Source: Streptomyces macrolidinus
GTDB lineage: Bacteria > Actinomycetota > Actinomycetes > Streptomycetales > Streptomycetaceae
Assembly: GCF_023887685.1 (NCBI RefSeq)
Contig: NZ_JAMWMR010000005.1
Location: 124,001 to 188,000, forward strand
Length of the DNA stretch: 64,000 nucleotides
Direction of reading: 5' to 3'
The notes under the pieces are model-generated. The model saw only the letters and a program-made list of their open reading frames with translations, was not told the origin of the DNA and made no database searches. The translations under genes were made by a program, and so were the position numbers. This document shows, one piece after another, positions 9,460-20,262 of this stretch (positions within the stretch are counted from its first letter, which is position 1; each line of letters begins with the position of its first letter).

Positions 9460-10248
9460 TCAGACGAGGGCGGCGTAGAAGCCGGGGCGGCGGTCCGCCA
9501 GATACGGGTTCGCCGCGCGGGAGGCGGCGAGACGGCCGGGGTCGACGTCGGCGACGACGAGTTCCTCGGCGCGGCCCGCGCGTGCCCGGACGACTCCGTC
9601 GGGCCCGGCGAGGGCGGACAGCCCGGTGAACTCGAACTCCCCTTCACGGCCGACCCGGTTGGCGTACGCGACGTACATCTGGTTCTCGAAGGCGCGCACC
9701 GGGACGACGGATTCGGCGACGAACTGGTACGGGTGCATCAGGGCCGTCGGCACCACGAGGAGGTCGGTCCCGGCCAGGGCGTGGGCGCGGGCGTTCTCCG
9801 GGAACTCGACGTCGTAGCAGATCATCAGCCCGACCCGCAGGCCGTTCAACTCGGCCTGGGCGACCGGCTGTTCACCGGGCGTGAAGTGGTCGCGTTCGAA
9901 GCCGCCGTAGAGATGGGTCTTGCGGTAGCCGAGGAGGCGGGCGCCGTCGGCGGAGATCAACTGGGCGGAGTTGAAGACGCGTTCGCCGTCCCGCTCCGGG
10001 TAGCCGTAGGCGATCGCGAGCCCCCGCCGCGAGGCGATCTCGGCGACCGCGTCGGCCTGTTCGCCGTCGGCCGCGTCGGCGAGCCGTCCGACGGCATCAC
10101 CGATCGCGTACCCGGTGAGGAACATCTCCGGCGCGATGAGCAGCCCGGCGCCGAGGGCGGCGGCACGGCCCGCGGCCTCGTCGAGCACCGCGAGGTTCTC
10201 GGCGACGGAACCGGGCGTGCCGGAGCTCTGGAGCAGGGCGGTGCGCAT
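9460..10248 (-). CDS. Carbon-nitrogen hydrolase, nitrilase superfamily
   Basis: A 262-residue cytoplasmic hydrolase with the full catalytic triad of the superfamily: Glu41 in APEMF, Lys110 in YRKTHL and Cys144 in MICYDVEFPE. The length and the PYQFVAE and AYANRVG blocks fit aliphatic amidase-like members that cleave an amide rather than a nitrile. It lies between an Lrp-type regulator and a flavin amine oxidase on one strand. If the oxidase makes indole-3-acetamide or a similar amide, this enzyme would release the acid (inference). A role in general amide or omega-amide turnover is the alternative. Confidence 0.88.
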   Translation of the reverse strand: MRTALLQSSGTPGSVAENLAVLDEAAGRAAALGAGLLIAPEMFLTGYAIGDAVGRLADAADGEQADAVAEIASRRGLAIAYGYPERDGERVFNSAQLISADGARLLGYRKTHLYGGFERDHFTPGEQPVAQAELNGLRVGLMICYDVEFPENARAHALAGTDLLVVPTALMHPYQFVAESVVPVRAFENQMYVAYANRVGREGEFEFTGLSALAGPDGVVRARAGRAEELVVADVDPGRLAASRAANPYLADRRPGFYAALV

Positions 10249-10329
10249 GCGTGTTCTCCACCGGAGGAAGGAAGTCGGGAGGTGAGGAAGACGCTACGGT
10301 CGGCGCGCCGGGCCGGACAAGCAGGACCC

Positions 10330-10388
10330 GTTGCGCGCCGACGCGCTGTTCGTTGCGTCCGTACGCGGCCCGGCGGCGATTCGTTGCG
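10330..10388. promoter_or_regulatory. Three GTTGCG boxes, candidate Lrp-type operator
   Basis: GTTGCG occurs at 10330, 10352 and 10383. The last two share TTCGTTGCGT. Spacings of 22 and 31 bases are close to two and three helical turns, as expected for wrapping by an Lrp/AsnC multimer. The boxes lie between the regulator gene and the nitrilase-family gene. Confidence 0.5.
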
Positions 10389-10405
10389 TGCCGCCCGGCG
10401 GGGCG

Positions 10406-10843
10406 TTACGAGAACCGGCGCAGCAGCGGGGAGAGGACCAGCACGGACTTGGTGCGCTCCACGAACGGCTCCCCGGCGATCCGTTCCAGTACGCGCTCGA
10501 AGTGGCGCATGTCGGAGGCGAAGACCTGGACGATCGCGTCCGCCTCGCCGGTGACGGTGGAGGCCGCCACGACCTCCTGGTAGCGCTCCAGGCCTCGCTG
10601 GATGGTCTCGGGCGAGGTGTTGCGGCGGCAGTAGATCTCGACGTACCCCTCGGTCTGCCAGCCGAGTGCTCCCGGGTCCAGCCGGACGGTGAAGCCGGTG
10701 ATGGCGCCGGTGGCGCGCAGCCGGTCCACGCGCCGCTTCACTGCGGGTGCGGACAGGCCGACCTGTTGGCCGATGTCCGCGTAGGAGCGGCGGGCGTCCT
10801 CGGCAAGGGCGTGCACGATGCGTTCGTCGAGATCGTTCAGCAA
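10406..10843 (-). CDS. Lrp/AsnC family transcriptional regulator
   Basis: A 145-residue feast/famine regulator. The N-terminal winged helix spans residues 5-50 with the recognition segment VGLSAPAVKRRVDRL. The C-terminal RAM effector domain carries the VTGEADAIVQVFASD loop typical of amino-acid-sensing members. It starts at TTG, with no clear Shine-Dalgarno. It is the first gene of a same-strand set with the nitrilase-family and amine oxidase genes, so it probably controls them in response to an amino acid (inference). Confidence 0.9.
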   Translation of the reverse strand: MLNDLDERIVHALAEDARRSYADIGQQVGLSAPAVKRRVDRLRATGAITGFTVRLDPGALGWQTEGYVEIYCRRNTSPETIQRGLERYQEVVAASTVTGEADAIVQVFASDMRHFERVLERIAGEPFVERTKSVLVLSPLLRRFS

Positions 10844-10986
10844 GGCGGGTGGTTCACTTCTCTGCGTATGTCATGCGGTGCCGTACGGTCCGCGGCGGCG
10901 GACGACGGCGGCCGACCGGGAACGCCGGTGGCCCACAGAAGTAGAACACCTGCCCCGCGGCCCTCCCCCTCCGGCCACCGCCTCAC

Positions 10987-11038
10987 CTCGTACGACGGCC
11001 CCCTCCCGTCGGTGACGAGAAGGGGACCGTCGTACGAG
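10987..11038 (-). terminator. Strong terminator of guaB1
   Basis: A perfect 12-bp stem (CTCGTACGACGG/CCGTCGTACGAG), extended by CCCC/GGGG around one bulged base, begins 14 bases after the guaB1 stop. Confidence 0.85.
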
Positions 11039-11051
11039 CGGGGAGCCCGGC

Positions 11052-12548
<1,497 letters not shown>

Positions 12549-12680
12549 AAAAGCACGTACTTCATTCTCCCATGGCGAGGGGCGAGCGATACCCGGACGG
12601 ATCGTCCAGGCAGGTCAGCGGGGTCTTCGGGGGATCCTCCAAGAGGGCACGCGCGGACCTCGCGGGAACGGCGCGGAAAC

Positions 12681-12699
12681 GGTGACGTGGACTGTCACC
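12681..12699. promoter_or_regulatory. Inverted repeat GGTGAC-N7-GTCACC, candidate operator
   Basis: A perfect 6-bp inverted repeat ends 22 bases upstream of the SDR start, the position of a promoter or operator. The binding protein is unknown. The WYL regulator that converges on the SDR gene is one candidate. Confidence 0.4.
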
Positions 12700-12721
12700 T
12701 TTGGCGTGCACCGTGAGGGGC

Positions 12722-13705
12722 ATGGAGAACTTCACCGACACCCGCACCCCGTCCCCCTCCCCCTCCCCCTCCCCCTCCGAGGACAGTCCGCTCACCGGCC
12801 GGATCGCACTCGTCGCCGGGGCCACCCGCGGCGCCGGGCGCGCCCTCGCCGTCGAACTCGGCCGCGCGGGCGCCACCGTCTACGTCACCGGCCGCACCAC
12901 CCGCGAGCACACCAGCGAGGTCGGCCGGGCCACGGAGACCATCGAGGAGACCGGGGAGCTGGTCACGGCGGCGGGCGGTACCGGCATCGCCGTCCCGACC
13001 GACCATCTGGACCCGGACCGGGTGACCGCCCTGGTCGAGCGGATCGACCGCGAGCGGGGGCGGCTCGACATCCTCGTCAACGACCTCTGGGGCGGCGAGC
13101 AGTTGCTCGTCGACTCCGTCTTCGGCAAGAAGAGCTGGCAGACGCCGCTCGCCGCGGGCCTGCGCATCCTGGAGCTCGGGGTGCGCTCGCACGTCATCAC
13201 CGCGGCGCTCGCCCTGCCGCTCCTCATCCGCTCGGACGCACCACTGCATGTGGAGGTCACCGACGGCACCGCGTCGTTCAACCGCCGCTACCGCGAGAAC
13301 ATGTACTACGACCTCGCCAAGAACGCCCCGATCCGGATGGCCTTCGGGCTGGGCGAGGAGCTGGCGGAGTACGGGGGCACGGCCCTCGCCGTCACGCCGG
13401 GCTTCCTGCGCTCGGAGCAGATGCTCGCCCATTTCGGCGTGACGGAGGAGAACTGGCGCGACGCCATCGCCCAGGAGCCGTACTTCGCCATCGCCGAGTC
13501 GCCGTACTACCTCGCCCGCGGGGTCGCCGCGCTCGCCGCCGACCCGGACCGGGCCGCGCGCTGGAACGGCAGGTCCGTCTCCAGCGCGGACCTCGCCCGG
13601 GCCTACGACGTACGGGACGTGGACGGCAGCCGGCCGGACTCCTTCGCGTACATCGAGGACGCCCGGTACGCCGGGAAGGACTGCTCGGTGGACGACTACC
13701 GCTGA
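12722..13705 (+). CDS. Short-chain dehydrogenase/reductase
   Basis: A 327-residue SDR. After a 20-residue Ser-Pro repeat tail, the Rossmann motif reads GATRGAGRALA. The catalytic YxxxK appears as YYDLAKNA near residue 190, and the active-site region VTDGTASFNRRY precedes it. It is about 70 residues longer than classical SDRs, with a C-terminal extension after residue 250. The start was chosen at the second ATG, which follows GAGGGG. Its last 10 bases overlap the end of the convergent WYL regulator gene. Substrate unknown. Confidence 0.87.
   Translation: MENFTDTRTPSPSPSPSPSEDSPLTGRIALVAGATRGAGRALAVELGRAGATVYVTGRTTREHTSEVGRATETIEETGELVTAAGGTGIAVPTDHLDPDRVTALVERIDRERGRLDILVNDLWGGEQLLVDSVFGKKSWQTPLAAGLRILELGVRSHVITAALALPLLIRSDAPLHVEVTDGTASFNRRYRENMYYDLAKNAPIRMAFGLGEELAEYGGTALAVTPGFLRSEQMLAHFGVTEENWRDAIAQEPYFAIAESPYYLARGVAALAADPDRAARWNGRSVSSADLARAYDVRDVDGSRPDSFAYIEDARYAGKDCSVDDYR
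12752..12778 (+). repeat. Hexanucleotide repeat (TCCCCC)n within the SDR gene
   Basis: Four and a half copies of TCCCCC encode alternating Ser and Pro near the SDR N-terminus. Gain or loss of a unit keeps the frame. Confidence 0.9.
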
Positions 13706-14754
13706 CGCTCCGGCTCCGCGCCGTACAGGGCGGCCAGGGCCCGCGCGTGCGCGCGGAAGCGAGCGCGCAGGCCCGCCGGGGCCAGCACCTCCACGTCCGC
13801 GCCCAGCCCGGTCAACTGGGCGAAGGCGATGTCCTCCGACTCCACCGGCAGGTCGAGCGTGACCTGCCCGGTGGCGTCCGGCGCGGTCGTGGCGGCCGGG
13901 GTCGCGCCGCTGACACTGGCGGACTCCAGCACGTCGGGCAGGCGGCGCAGGCCGCGCTCGGTCAGGCGCACGGTGACGGTCGTCCGCAGCAGCGCCCGCG
14001 CGAAGGCGTCGGCCCGGTCCCGCCAGTGTGCGGCCAGGTCGAAGGACGGGTCGCGCACGAAGGGGTCCTCGGCGCCGGGCGCGGGGCCGAGGGCGGTGAC
14101 GCGGTCGACGCGGTAGGTGCGCCAGGCGTCCCGGCCCGTGCGTTCCCCGGGAACACGGCCCGTCGGCTCCCCCGGGACGCGGCCCACCAGGTACCAGACC
14201 CCCGCCTTGAGCACGAGCCCGTACGGCTCCAGGACGCGGCTGACCACGCGGTGCGGCGCGCCGTCCCGGCCCGGTCGCGCGTAGGACAGCTCGACGGTGC
14301 GGTCGGACCAGACGGCGCGGGCCAGGTCCGGCAGCAGCTCCGGGGCCGACGGCTCGCGGAACCAGGCCGGGGCGTCGAGGTGGAAGCGGCGTACGGACGA
14401 CTCGGCCGCCGCGCGCAGCGAGGGGAGCAGGGTGGCCGACAGCTTCAGCCGGGCCGTGTCCGCCGCGTCCGAGAGCCCGAGGTCCCGCAGGGCGGTGGGC
14501 AGTCCGGAGAGGTAGAGCGTCTCGGCCTCGGTGGGGTGCAGCGTGGTGAGCCGGGTGCGGTGGCCGGGCGCCAGGTGGTAGCCGCCCGCCCGGCCGCGCT
14601 CGGCCCGGATGGGCACGCCCGCCTCTTGGAGCGCCTGGGCGTCGCGGATCACCGTGCGCCGGGAGATGTCCAGCTCACGGGCGAGGGCCTCGGCGGTCAG
14701 GCCGGGGCTCGACTGGACGAGGAGCGCCATGCGGAGCAGGCGGGCGGCACGCAT
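13696..14754 (-). CDS. WYL-domain transcriptional regulator (YafY type)
   Basis: A 352-residue DNA-binding regulator. Residues 1-60 form a DeoR-like helix-turn-helix (LARELDISRRTVIRDAQAL). A WYL domain follows from about residue 145, with the signature stretch AGVWYLVGRV near 185-195, and then the WCX extension. Directly after the WYL core a nine-residue unit is duplicated (GRVPGEPT then GRVPGERT), a small in-frame duplication inside a surface loop. The ligand is unknown. WYL regulators often bind nucleotides or nucleic acid. It overlaps the SDR gene tail-to-tail. Confidence 0.9.
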   Translation of the reverse strand: MRAARLLRMALLVQSSPGLTAEALARELDISRRTVIRDAQALQEAGVPIRAERGRAGGYHLAPGHRTRLTTLHPTEAETLYLSGLPTALRDLGLSDAADTARLKLSATLLPSLRAAAESSVRRFHLDAPAWFREPSAPELLPDLARAVWSDRTVELSYARPGRDGAPHRVVSRVLEPYGLVLKAGVWYLVGRVPGEPTGRVPGERTGRDAWRTYRVDRVTALGPAPGAEDPFVRDPSFDLAAHWRDRADAFARALLRTTVTVRLTERGLRRLPDVLESASVSGATPAATTAPDATGQVTLDLPVESEDIAFAQLTGLGADVEVLAPAGLRARFRAHARALAALYGAEPERQR

Positions 14755-14833
14755 GGCTCAAGGATCGTGGACCCGGTGTCCCGGTCGCGCCACGGGGGTC
14801 GGGTTTCGGCCGTGGCCCGGGAGCGCGGCCACC

Positions 14834-14892
14834 GAGAACGGGGACGGCCGCGGCGGCATGTGTCGATGCCGCCGCGGCCAGTCCCCGTTCTC
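14834..14892. terminator. Long bidirectional terminator
   Basis: GAGAACGGGGAC, then GGCCGCGGCGGCAT, pair with their complements around a 6-base loop; one unpaired A is the only flaw in about 26 bp. It follows the SorC-type regulator gene (minus strand) and lies upstream of the WYL gene. Confidence 0.85.
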
Positions 14893-14945
14893 CGATGATC
14901 GGACTTCTCCGATGCCCTGGCTTCTCCGATGACCAGGCTTCTCCT
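14887..14945. repeat. 17-bp tandem repeat, three and a half copies
   Basis: The unit CTTCTCCGATGNYCNGG occurs at 14887, 14904 and 14921, with a partial fourth at 14938. It begins inside the right arm of the terminator and ends 13 bases before the regulator gene's stop codon. Confidence 0.85.
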
Positions 14946-14958
14946 GCGAGCCGGGCGA

Positions 14959-16011
14959 TCAGGAACCGTCGGGGTCCGCGCGGTTCAGGGCCGGCTTCGG
15001 CGGCTGCCCCGCCGTCATCAGATAGTCGGCCGCCGCCGTGTCCGTGACCAGGCTGGTGACGAGCCCGGACCGCAGCACCGCGTCGATGGCCGCCGCCTTG
15101 CGCTGGCCGCCCGCGATCGCGACGACCTCGGGGACGCGGCGGAGCTGGTCCGCCTTGACGGTGATGCACCGCTCCCCCAGGTCCCGTCCGATCCGGCGCC
15201 CCTCGGCGTCGAAGAGGTGCGCGGACATCTCGGCGGCGACACCGAGCGAGGCGTAGTGGGCGCGCTCCTCCTCGCTGAGCATGTCGTGCACCGTCGAGAT
15301 GCCCGGCGCCCAGGAGCCGATGGAGACGCAGGCGACCGTCACCTTGTCGAAGTACTCGTAGGCGCGGGCGATCCCCGTCTGGTTGCGCAGCGCCGCCGCG
15401 GTCGCCTCGTCCGGCAGCAGCATCGGCGCGTAGATCGGGTGGGCGTCCCCGCCCGAGACCTGTGCGGCACGGCGGACGGCCTCCACCGATCCGCGCTCGG
15501 CGGTCCCGGCGTCGTACACGCCCGTGAGCTGCACCACCGTGCACGGGGGCAGCCGGTTCAAGGCGGCTGCCATGTTGATGGTGGAGCGGCCCCAGGCCAG
15601 TCCCAGCACATCGCCCTCGGTCACCAGTTCGCCGAGCAGATCGGCGGCGACCTCACCGAGGTTCTCGGGGTCGGGCGACTCCTCGGCCTCGGCCGGGGAC
15701 TCGACCACCACGGCGTGCCTGAGGCCGTAGCGGGCGCGCAGGGCGTCGGAGCGCTCGGCGTCCAGTTCGGCCGGCACCCGGATCTCGATCCGCACGAGAT
15801 CCCGTTCGAGGGCGGTCTCCAGGACCCGGGCCACCTTGAAGCGGCTGACGCCGAACTCCTCCGCGATCTGGATCTTGGACTTGCCCTCGAGGTAGAAGCG
15901 ACGGGCCATGGCCGCCGCCTGCACCAGCTCAGCGGGTCCCATCCGCATGGCTGACCGGCCCGCCGTCATACCCGACACAGCCATCTCCTCACTGCTCTTC
16001 ACACTGTGCAT
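14959..16011 (-). CDS. SorC/DeoR-type sugar-binding transcriptional regulator
   Basis: A 350-residue regulator. Near residues 45-65 is a helix-turn-helix (KIQIAEEFGVSRFKVARVL). It is followed by a phosphosugar-isomerase-like effector domain with the LAWGRSTINMAAAL and ISTVHDMLSEEE segments typical of SorC family members such as CggR and DeoR of Bacillus. The start codon is the most upstream ATG, with AAGGA 10 bases before it. Methionines 10, 15 and 22 are alternatives. It lies directly downstream of rpe on the same strand, so control of pentose phosphate or a linked sugar is plausible (inference). Confidence 0.87.
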   Translation of the reverse strand: MHSVKSSEEMAVSGMTAGRSAMRMGPAELVQAAAMARRFYLEGKSKIQIAEEFGVSRFKVARVLETALERDLVRIEIRVPAELDAERSDALRARYGLRHAVVVESPAEAEESPDPENLGEVAADLLGELVTEGDVLGLAWGRSTINMAAALNRLPPCTVVQLTGVYDAGTAERGSVEAVRRAAQVSGGDAHPIYAPMLLPDEATAAALRNQTGIARAYEYFDKVTVACVSIGSWAPGISTVHDMLSEEERAHYASLGVAAEMSAHLFDAEGRRIGRDLGERCITVKADQLRRVPEVVAIAGGQRKAAAIDAVLRSGLVTSLVTDTAAADYLMTAGQPPKPALNRADPDGS

Positions 16012-16080
16012 ACGCTGTTCATCCTTGCAGATTCGGCGGGACCGATCTGCCCGGACGTTCGGCGTTCAGGTTCTGTTGGC

Positions 16081-16767
16081 TCAGTGGTCGCATGCCCAGG
16101 AGGCCTGGGCCGTCGCCCGCTGTGCCTGGTCACGCAGGGCGTGGACCGCCGCGGAGGGGTCGGCCGCGCCGTACACCGCGGAACCGGCGACGAAGACATC
16201 CGCGCCCGCCTCGGCGCACCGCTCGATGGTGGAAGCCGAGACTCCGCCGTCGACCTGGAGCCAGAGTTCGAGGCCGTGCTTGCTGATCAGCTCACGGGTG
16301 CGGCGGATCTTCGGGAGCATGATGTCGAGGAACGCCTGCCCGCCGAAGCCGGGCTCCACCGTCATGATGAGCAGCATGTCCAGCTCGGGCAGCAGGTCCT
16401 CGTACGGCTCGATGGGGGTCGCGGGCTTGAGGGCCATGGAGGCGCGGGCACCCTTGGCGCGGATCTCGCGGGCGAGCCGGACCGGCGCGGCGGCGGCCTC
16501 CGCATGGAAGGTGACCGATCCGGCGCCCGCCTCGACGTACTGCGGCGCCCACCGGTCGGCGTCCTCGATCATCAGATGGCAGTCCAGCGGGGTGTCCGTG
16601 GCGCGGGCCAGGGACTCCACGATCGGCACGCCGAGCGTCAGGTTCGGGACGAAGTGGTTGTCCATGACATCGACGTGGAGCCAGTCGGCGCCGTCGACGG
16701 CCTTCGCCTCCTCGGCGAGGCGCGCGAAGTCGGCGGACAGGATGCTGGGGTTGATCTGCACGGCCAT
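16081..16767 (-). CDS. rpe: Ribulose-phosphate 3-epimerase
   Basis: Interconverts ribulose 5-phosphate and xylulose 5-phosphate. The 228-residue TIM barrel has the family landmarks [10 protein letters not shown] at the N-terminus, the metal ligands in [13 protein letters not shown] and DCHLMI, the GFGGQAF phosphate loop and the QVDGGV aspartate strand. Length is normal. It is transcribed after rsmB, from which a hairpin at 16851-16888 separates it. Confidence 0.97.
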   Translation of the reverse strand: MAVQINPSILSADFARLAEEAKAVDGADWLHVDVMDNHFVPNLTLGVPIVESLARATDTPLDCHLMIEDADRWAPQYVEAGAGSVTFHAEAAAAPVRLAREIRAKGARASMALKPATPIEPYEDLLPELDMLLIMTVEPGFGGQAFLDIMLPKIRRTRELISKHGLELWLQVDGGVSASTIERCAEAGADVFVAGSAVYGAADPSAAVHALRDQAQRATAQASWACDH

Positions 16768-16850
16768 GACCCAAGCCTGCCATGCCCAGGACGCGTCGCT
16801 CGCGCCGGTCCCGGCGGGTCCCGGCCGGAACCCGCCGCTCCGGACCGGGC

Positions 16851-16888
16851 CGGTCCCCGGGAGCCGTCACGAGCGTCCCCGGGGACCG
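16851..16888 (-). terminator. Hairpin downstream of rsmB
   Basis: An 11-bp perfect stem (CGGTCCCCGGG/CCCGGGGACCG) with a 16-base loop follows the rsmB stop after 10 bases. Confidence 0.7.
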
Positions 16889-16898
16889 TCGAGCGGCG

Positions 16899-18317
16899 TC
16901 AGCCCGTGCGCCGGATGATCGCCAGGTACATCGCGTCGGTGCCGTGCAGATGCGGCCACAACTGGACGTCGGGGCCGTCACCGAGCGCCGGTACGCCGGG
17001 CAGCAGCGGCCGGGCGTCGATCAGCTCGGCGTCCCCGTACTGCCGCAGCACGTCGTCGACGACGGCGCGGGTCTCGGCGAGATGGGGCGAGCAGGTGGCG
17101 TAGCCGACGACGCCTCCCACGCGTACGGACTCCAGGGCCGTGCGCAGCAGGCCGCGCTGGAGCGGCGCGAACCCGTCGAGATCCTCCGGCCTGCGCCGCC
17201 AGCGGGCCTCGGGGCGGCGGCGCAGCGCGCCGAGTCCGGTGCAGGGCACGTCCATCAGGACGCGGTCGAAGGAGCCGGGGCGCCACGGCGGCCGGGTCCC
17301 GTCGGCGGCGATGACCTGGTACGGGCCGGGGTTCCCGGCGAGCGCCTTGGCCACGAGTCCGGCGCGGTGCGGCTGCTTCTCGGAGGCGAGCAGGACGGCT
17401 CCGCGCTCGGCGGCCAGGGCGGCGAGCAGGGCGGCCTTGCCGCCGGGGCCCGCGCAGCCGTCGAGCCAGGCGCGGTCGGGTCCGCCGAGGGGGGCGTTCG
17501 CGAGGGCGAGCGCGACGAGCTGGCTGCCCTCGTCCTGCACGCCCGCGCGGCCTTCCCGCACCGCCTCCACGGCACCGGGCTCGCCGCCCTCGGTGAGCCG
17601 GACGGCGTACGGCGACCAGCGGCCCGGCACCGCGGCCTCCTCGCGCAGCAGCTCGTCGGGGGTGGAGCGGCCGGGACGGGCGACGAGCGTGACCTCGGGC
17701 CGCTCGTTGTCGGCCTCCAGCAGGTCCTCGATCCCGGCGCGCGGTCCGCCGAGGGAGTCCCACAGGGCGGAGACGATCCAGCGGGGGTGGGAGTGCACGA
17801 CGGCCAGGTGGTCCTCGGGGTCCTCGTCGTACGGCGGGGCGACCCGCTCCAGCCAGCCGTCGAGGTCGTGCTGGGTGACCTTGCGCAGCACGGCGTTGAC
17901 GAACTTGGCCCGCCCGTCGCCGAGCACGACCCGGGCCAGCTCGACCGTGGCGGACACGGCGGCGTGGCTGGGGATGCGCGTCCCGAGCAATTGGTGCACC
18001 CCGAGGCTCAGCACGTCGAGCACGGGCGGGTCGACCTCGCGCAGCGGCCGGTCCACGCAGGCCGCGATGATCGCGTCGTACGTCCCCTGGCGGCGCAGCG
18101 TCCCGTACACCAGCTCGGTGGCCAGCGCCGCGTCCCGGCCGTCGAAGCCGTCTTTCTCGCGCGCCTTGCGCAGCAGCGGCGGCAGGACGAGGTTCGCGTA
18201 CGCGTCCCGCTCGTCGACGGCCCTGAGCGCGTCGAAGGCGAGGATGCGGACGGGGTCCTTCTGGGGCCGGCGGTAGGGCTTGCCCGGCTTGCGGGGACGA
18301 CGGGACTGGTCGCTCAC
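16899..18317 (-). CDS. rsmB: 16S rRNA m5C967 methyltransferase RsmB-like
   Basis: A 472-residue SAM-dependent RNA cytosine methyltransferase. Residues 20-165 form a NusB-like RNA-binding domain, and the C-terminal half is the catalytic Rossmann domain. Both cysteines of the mechanism are visible: PCTGLG and ATCSPHLAE. The SAM site reads DGCAGPGGKAALLA. The basic N-terminal tail is typical of actinobacteria. It starts at GTG. The next gene upstream is fmt, as in many bacteria, 99 bases away. Confidence 0.95.
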   Translation of the reverse strand: MSDQSRRPRKPGKPYRRPQKDPVRILAFDALRAVDERDAYANLVLPPLLRKAREKDGFDGRDAALATELVYGTLRRQGTYDAIIAACVDRPLREVDPPVLDVLSLGVHQLLGTRIPSHAAVSATVELARVVLGDGRAKFVNAVLRKVTQHDLDGWLERVAPPYDEDPEDHLAVVHSHPRWIVSALWDSLGGPRAGIEDLLEADNERPEVTLVARPGRSTPDELLREEAAVPGRWSPYAVRLTEGGEPGAVEAVREGRAGVQDEGSQLVALALANAPLGGPDRAWLDGCAGPGGKAALLAALAAERGAVLLASEKQPHRAGLVAKALAGNPGPYQVIAADGTRPPWRPGSFDRVLMDVPCTGLGALRRRPEARWRRRPEDLDGFAPLQRGLLRTALESVRVGGVVGYATCSPHLAETRAVVDDVLRQYGDAELIDARPLLPGVPALGDGPDVQLWPHLHGTDAMYLAIIRRTG

Positions 18318-18416
18318 GAAAAGGTGCTCCGGATGTGGGGTGGGATGCGGCTCCCAGCCTACGTCCGCCGGGGGCGGGAAGGCCGGGAGGGTCCACGGGG
18401 GTCCGCGGGCGGACGG

Positions 18417-19349
18417 TCAGCCGCCGAGCGTCTCCGTGTCGGCGATCCGCGCCCCGCGCGCCCAGTCCGCGGCCCGCATCGGCTTCTTGCCCTGGGCCTG
18501 CACCCACAGCAGCTCGACGGCGTACGATCCGGTGCCCACGTGCACGCTGTTCTTGCCGACGGCGAGCTGCCCCGGCGCGAGGTCCGTCCGCTCGGGCACG
18601 GGTGTGACCTGGATCAGCTTGAGCCGCTCGCCGCGGAAGGTGGTCCAGGCGCCGGGCGCGGGCGTGCAGGCGCGCACCACGCGGTCGGCGCGGAGCGCGG
18701 GGACGGACCAGTCGACGTGCGCGTCCTCGACGGTGATCTTCGGTGCGAGCGTGATGCCCTCGGCGGGCTGCGGTACGGCCTTGAGGGTGCCGTCCTCGAT
18801 GCCGTCCATGGTGGCGGCGAGCAGTCCGGAACCGGCGAAGGCGAGCCGGGTGAGCAGGTCGCCGCTGGTGTCGGTGCGGCGGATCTCCTCGGTCACGGTG
18901 CCGTAGACGGGCCCGGAGTCGAGCCCTTCCTCGATGAGGAAGGTGGTGGCGCCGGTGATCTCGTCGCCCGCCAGCAGGGAGTGCTGCACGGGGGCGGCGC
19001 CGCGCCAGGCGGGGAGCAGGGAGAAGTGCAGGTTGACCCAGCCGTGGACGGGGATGTCGAGGGCGACGCGCGGCAGGAGCGCACCGTAGGCGACGACGGG
19101 GCAGCAGTCGGGCGCGATCTCGCGCAGCCGGGCGAGGAAGTCCTCGTCGCGGGGCCGCTCGGGCTTGAGGATCTCGATCCCGGCCTCCTCGGCGCGCTGG
19201 GCCACGGGGCTGGCGACGAGCCTGCGCCCGCGCCCGGCCGGTGCGTCGGGCCGGGTGACGACGGCCACCACCTCGTGCCGCTCGGACGCGATCAGCGCGT
19301 CCAGTGCGGGAACGGCGACCTCGGGGGTACCTGCGAACACAAGCCTCAT
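18417..19349 (-). CDS. fmt: Methionyl-tRNA formyltransferase
   Basis: Formylates initiator Met-tRNA. The 310-residue protein begins [19 protein letters not shown] and carries the catalytic region [13 protein letters not shown] (Asn, His and the later Asp of the GART fold) and the C-terminal OB-like domain from about residue 205. The start was set at this ATG because earlier in-frame codons encode a non-conserved Arg/Pro-rich stretch. It is divergent from the hypothetical gene at 19648. Confidence 0.96.
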   Translation of the reverse strand: MRLVFAGTPEVAVPALDALIASERHEVVAVVTRPDAPAGRGRRLVASPVAQRAEEAGIEILKPERPRDEDFLARLREIAPDCCPVVAYGALLPRVALDIPVHGWVNLHFSLLPAWRGAAPVQHSLLAGDEITGATTFLIEEGLDSGPVYGTVTEEIRRTDTSGDLLTRLAFAGSGLLAATMDGIEDGTLKAVPQPAEGITLAPKITVEDAHVDWSVPALRADRVVRACTPAPGAWTTFRGERLKLIQVTPVPERTDLAPGQLAVGKNSVHVGTGSYAVELLWVQAQGKKPMRAADWARGARIADTETLGG

Positions 19350-19593
19350 GGGTGAAGGACGGCCTCTCGGGCGGGAGTGTGACGGGCCCTCACGCCTGCG
19401 GCTGCGCCAAGGCGTACGGGCAGCGCACCAGTGTATGGGGGCGGGCGACCCGGCGGTGCGACGGCCGTCCCGGCCCGGCGGACCGTGCGCTGCGCGGCGC
19501 GCATCGCCACCCAGGGGCGTGGGCATATGCCCTTGCGCCCCCGCACCGTGACCACAAGCCCGGATACGCGTTGTCAAGAGAGAGTTGACCTAA

Positions 19594-20181
<588 letters not shown>

Positions 20182-20262
20182 CCACCCTCCTGCCCGCCTC
20201 CCGGACGCCGAACCGGGAGGCGGTCGCCCGTCCACCCCAGGGCACACGTCCCCTACCCTGCA

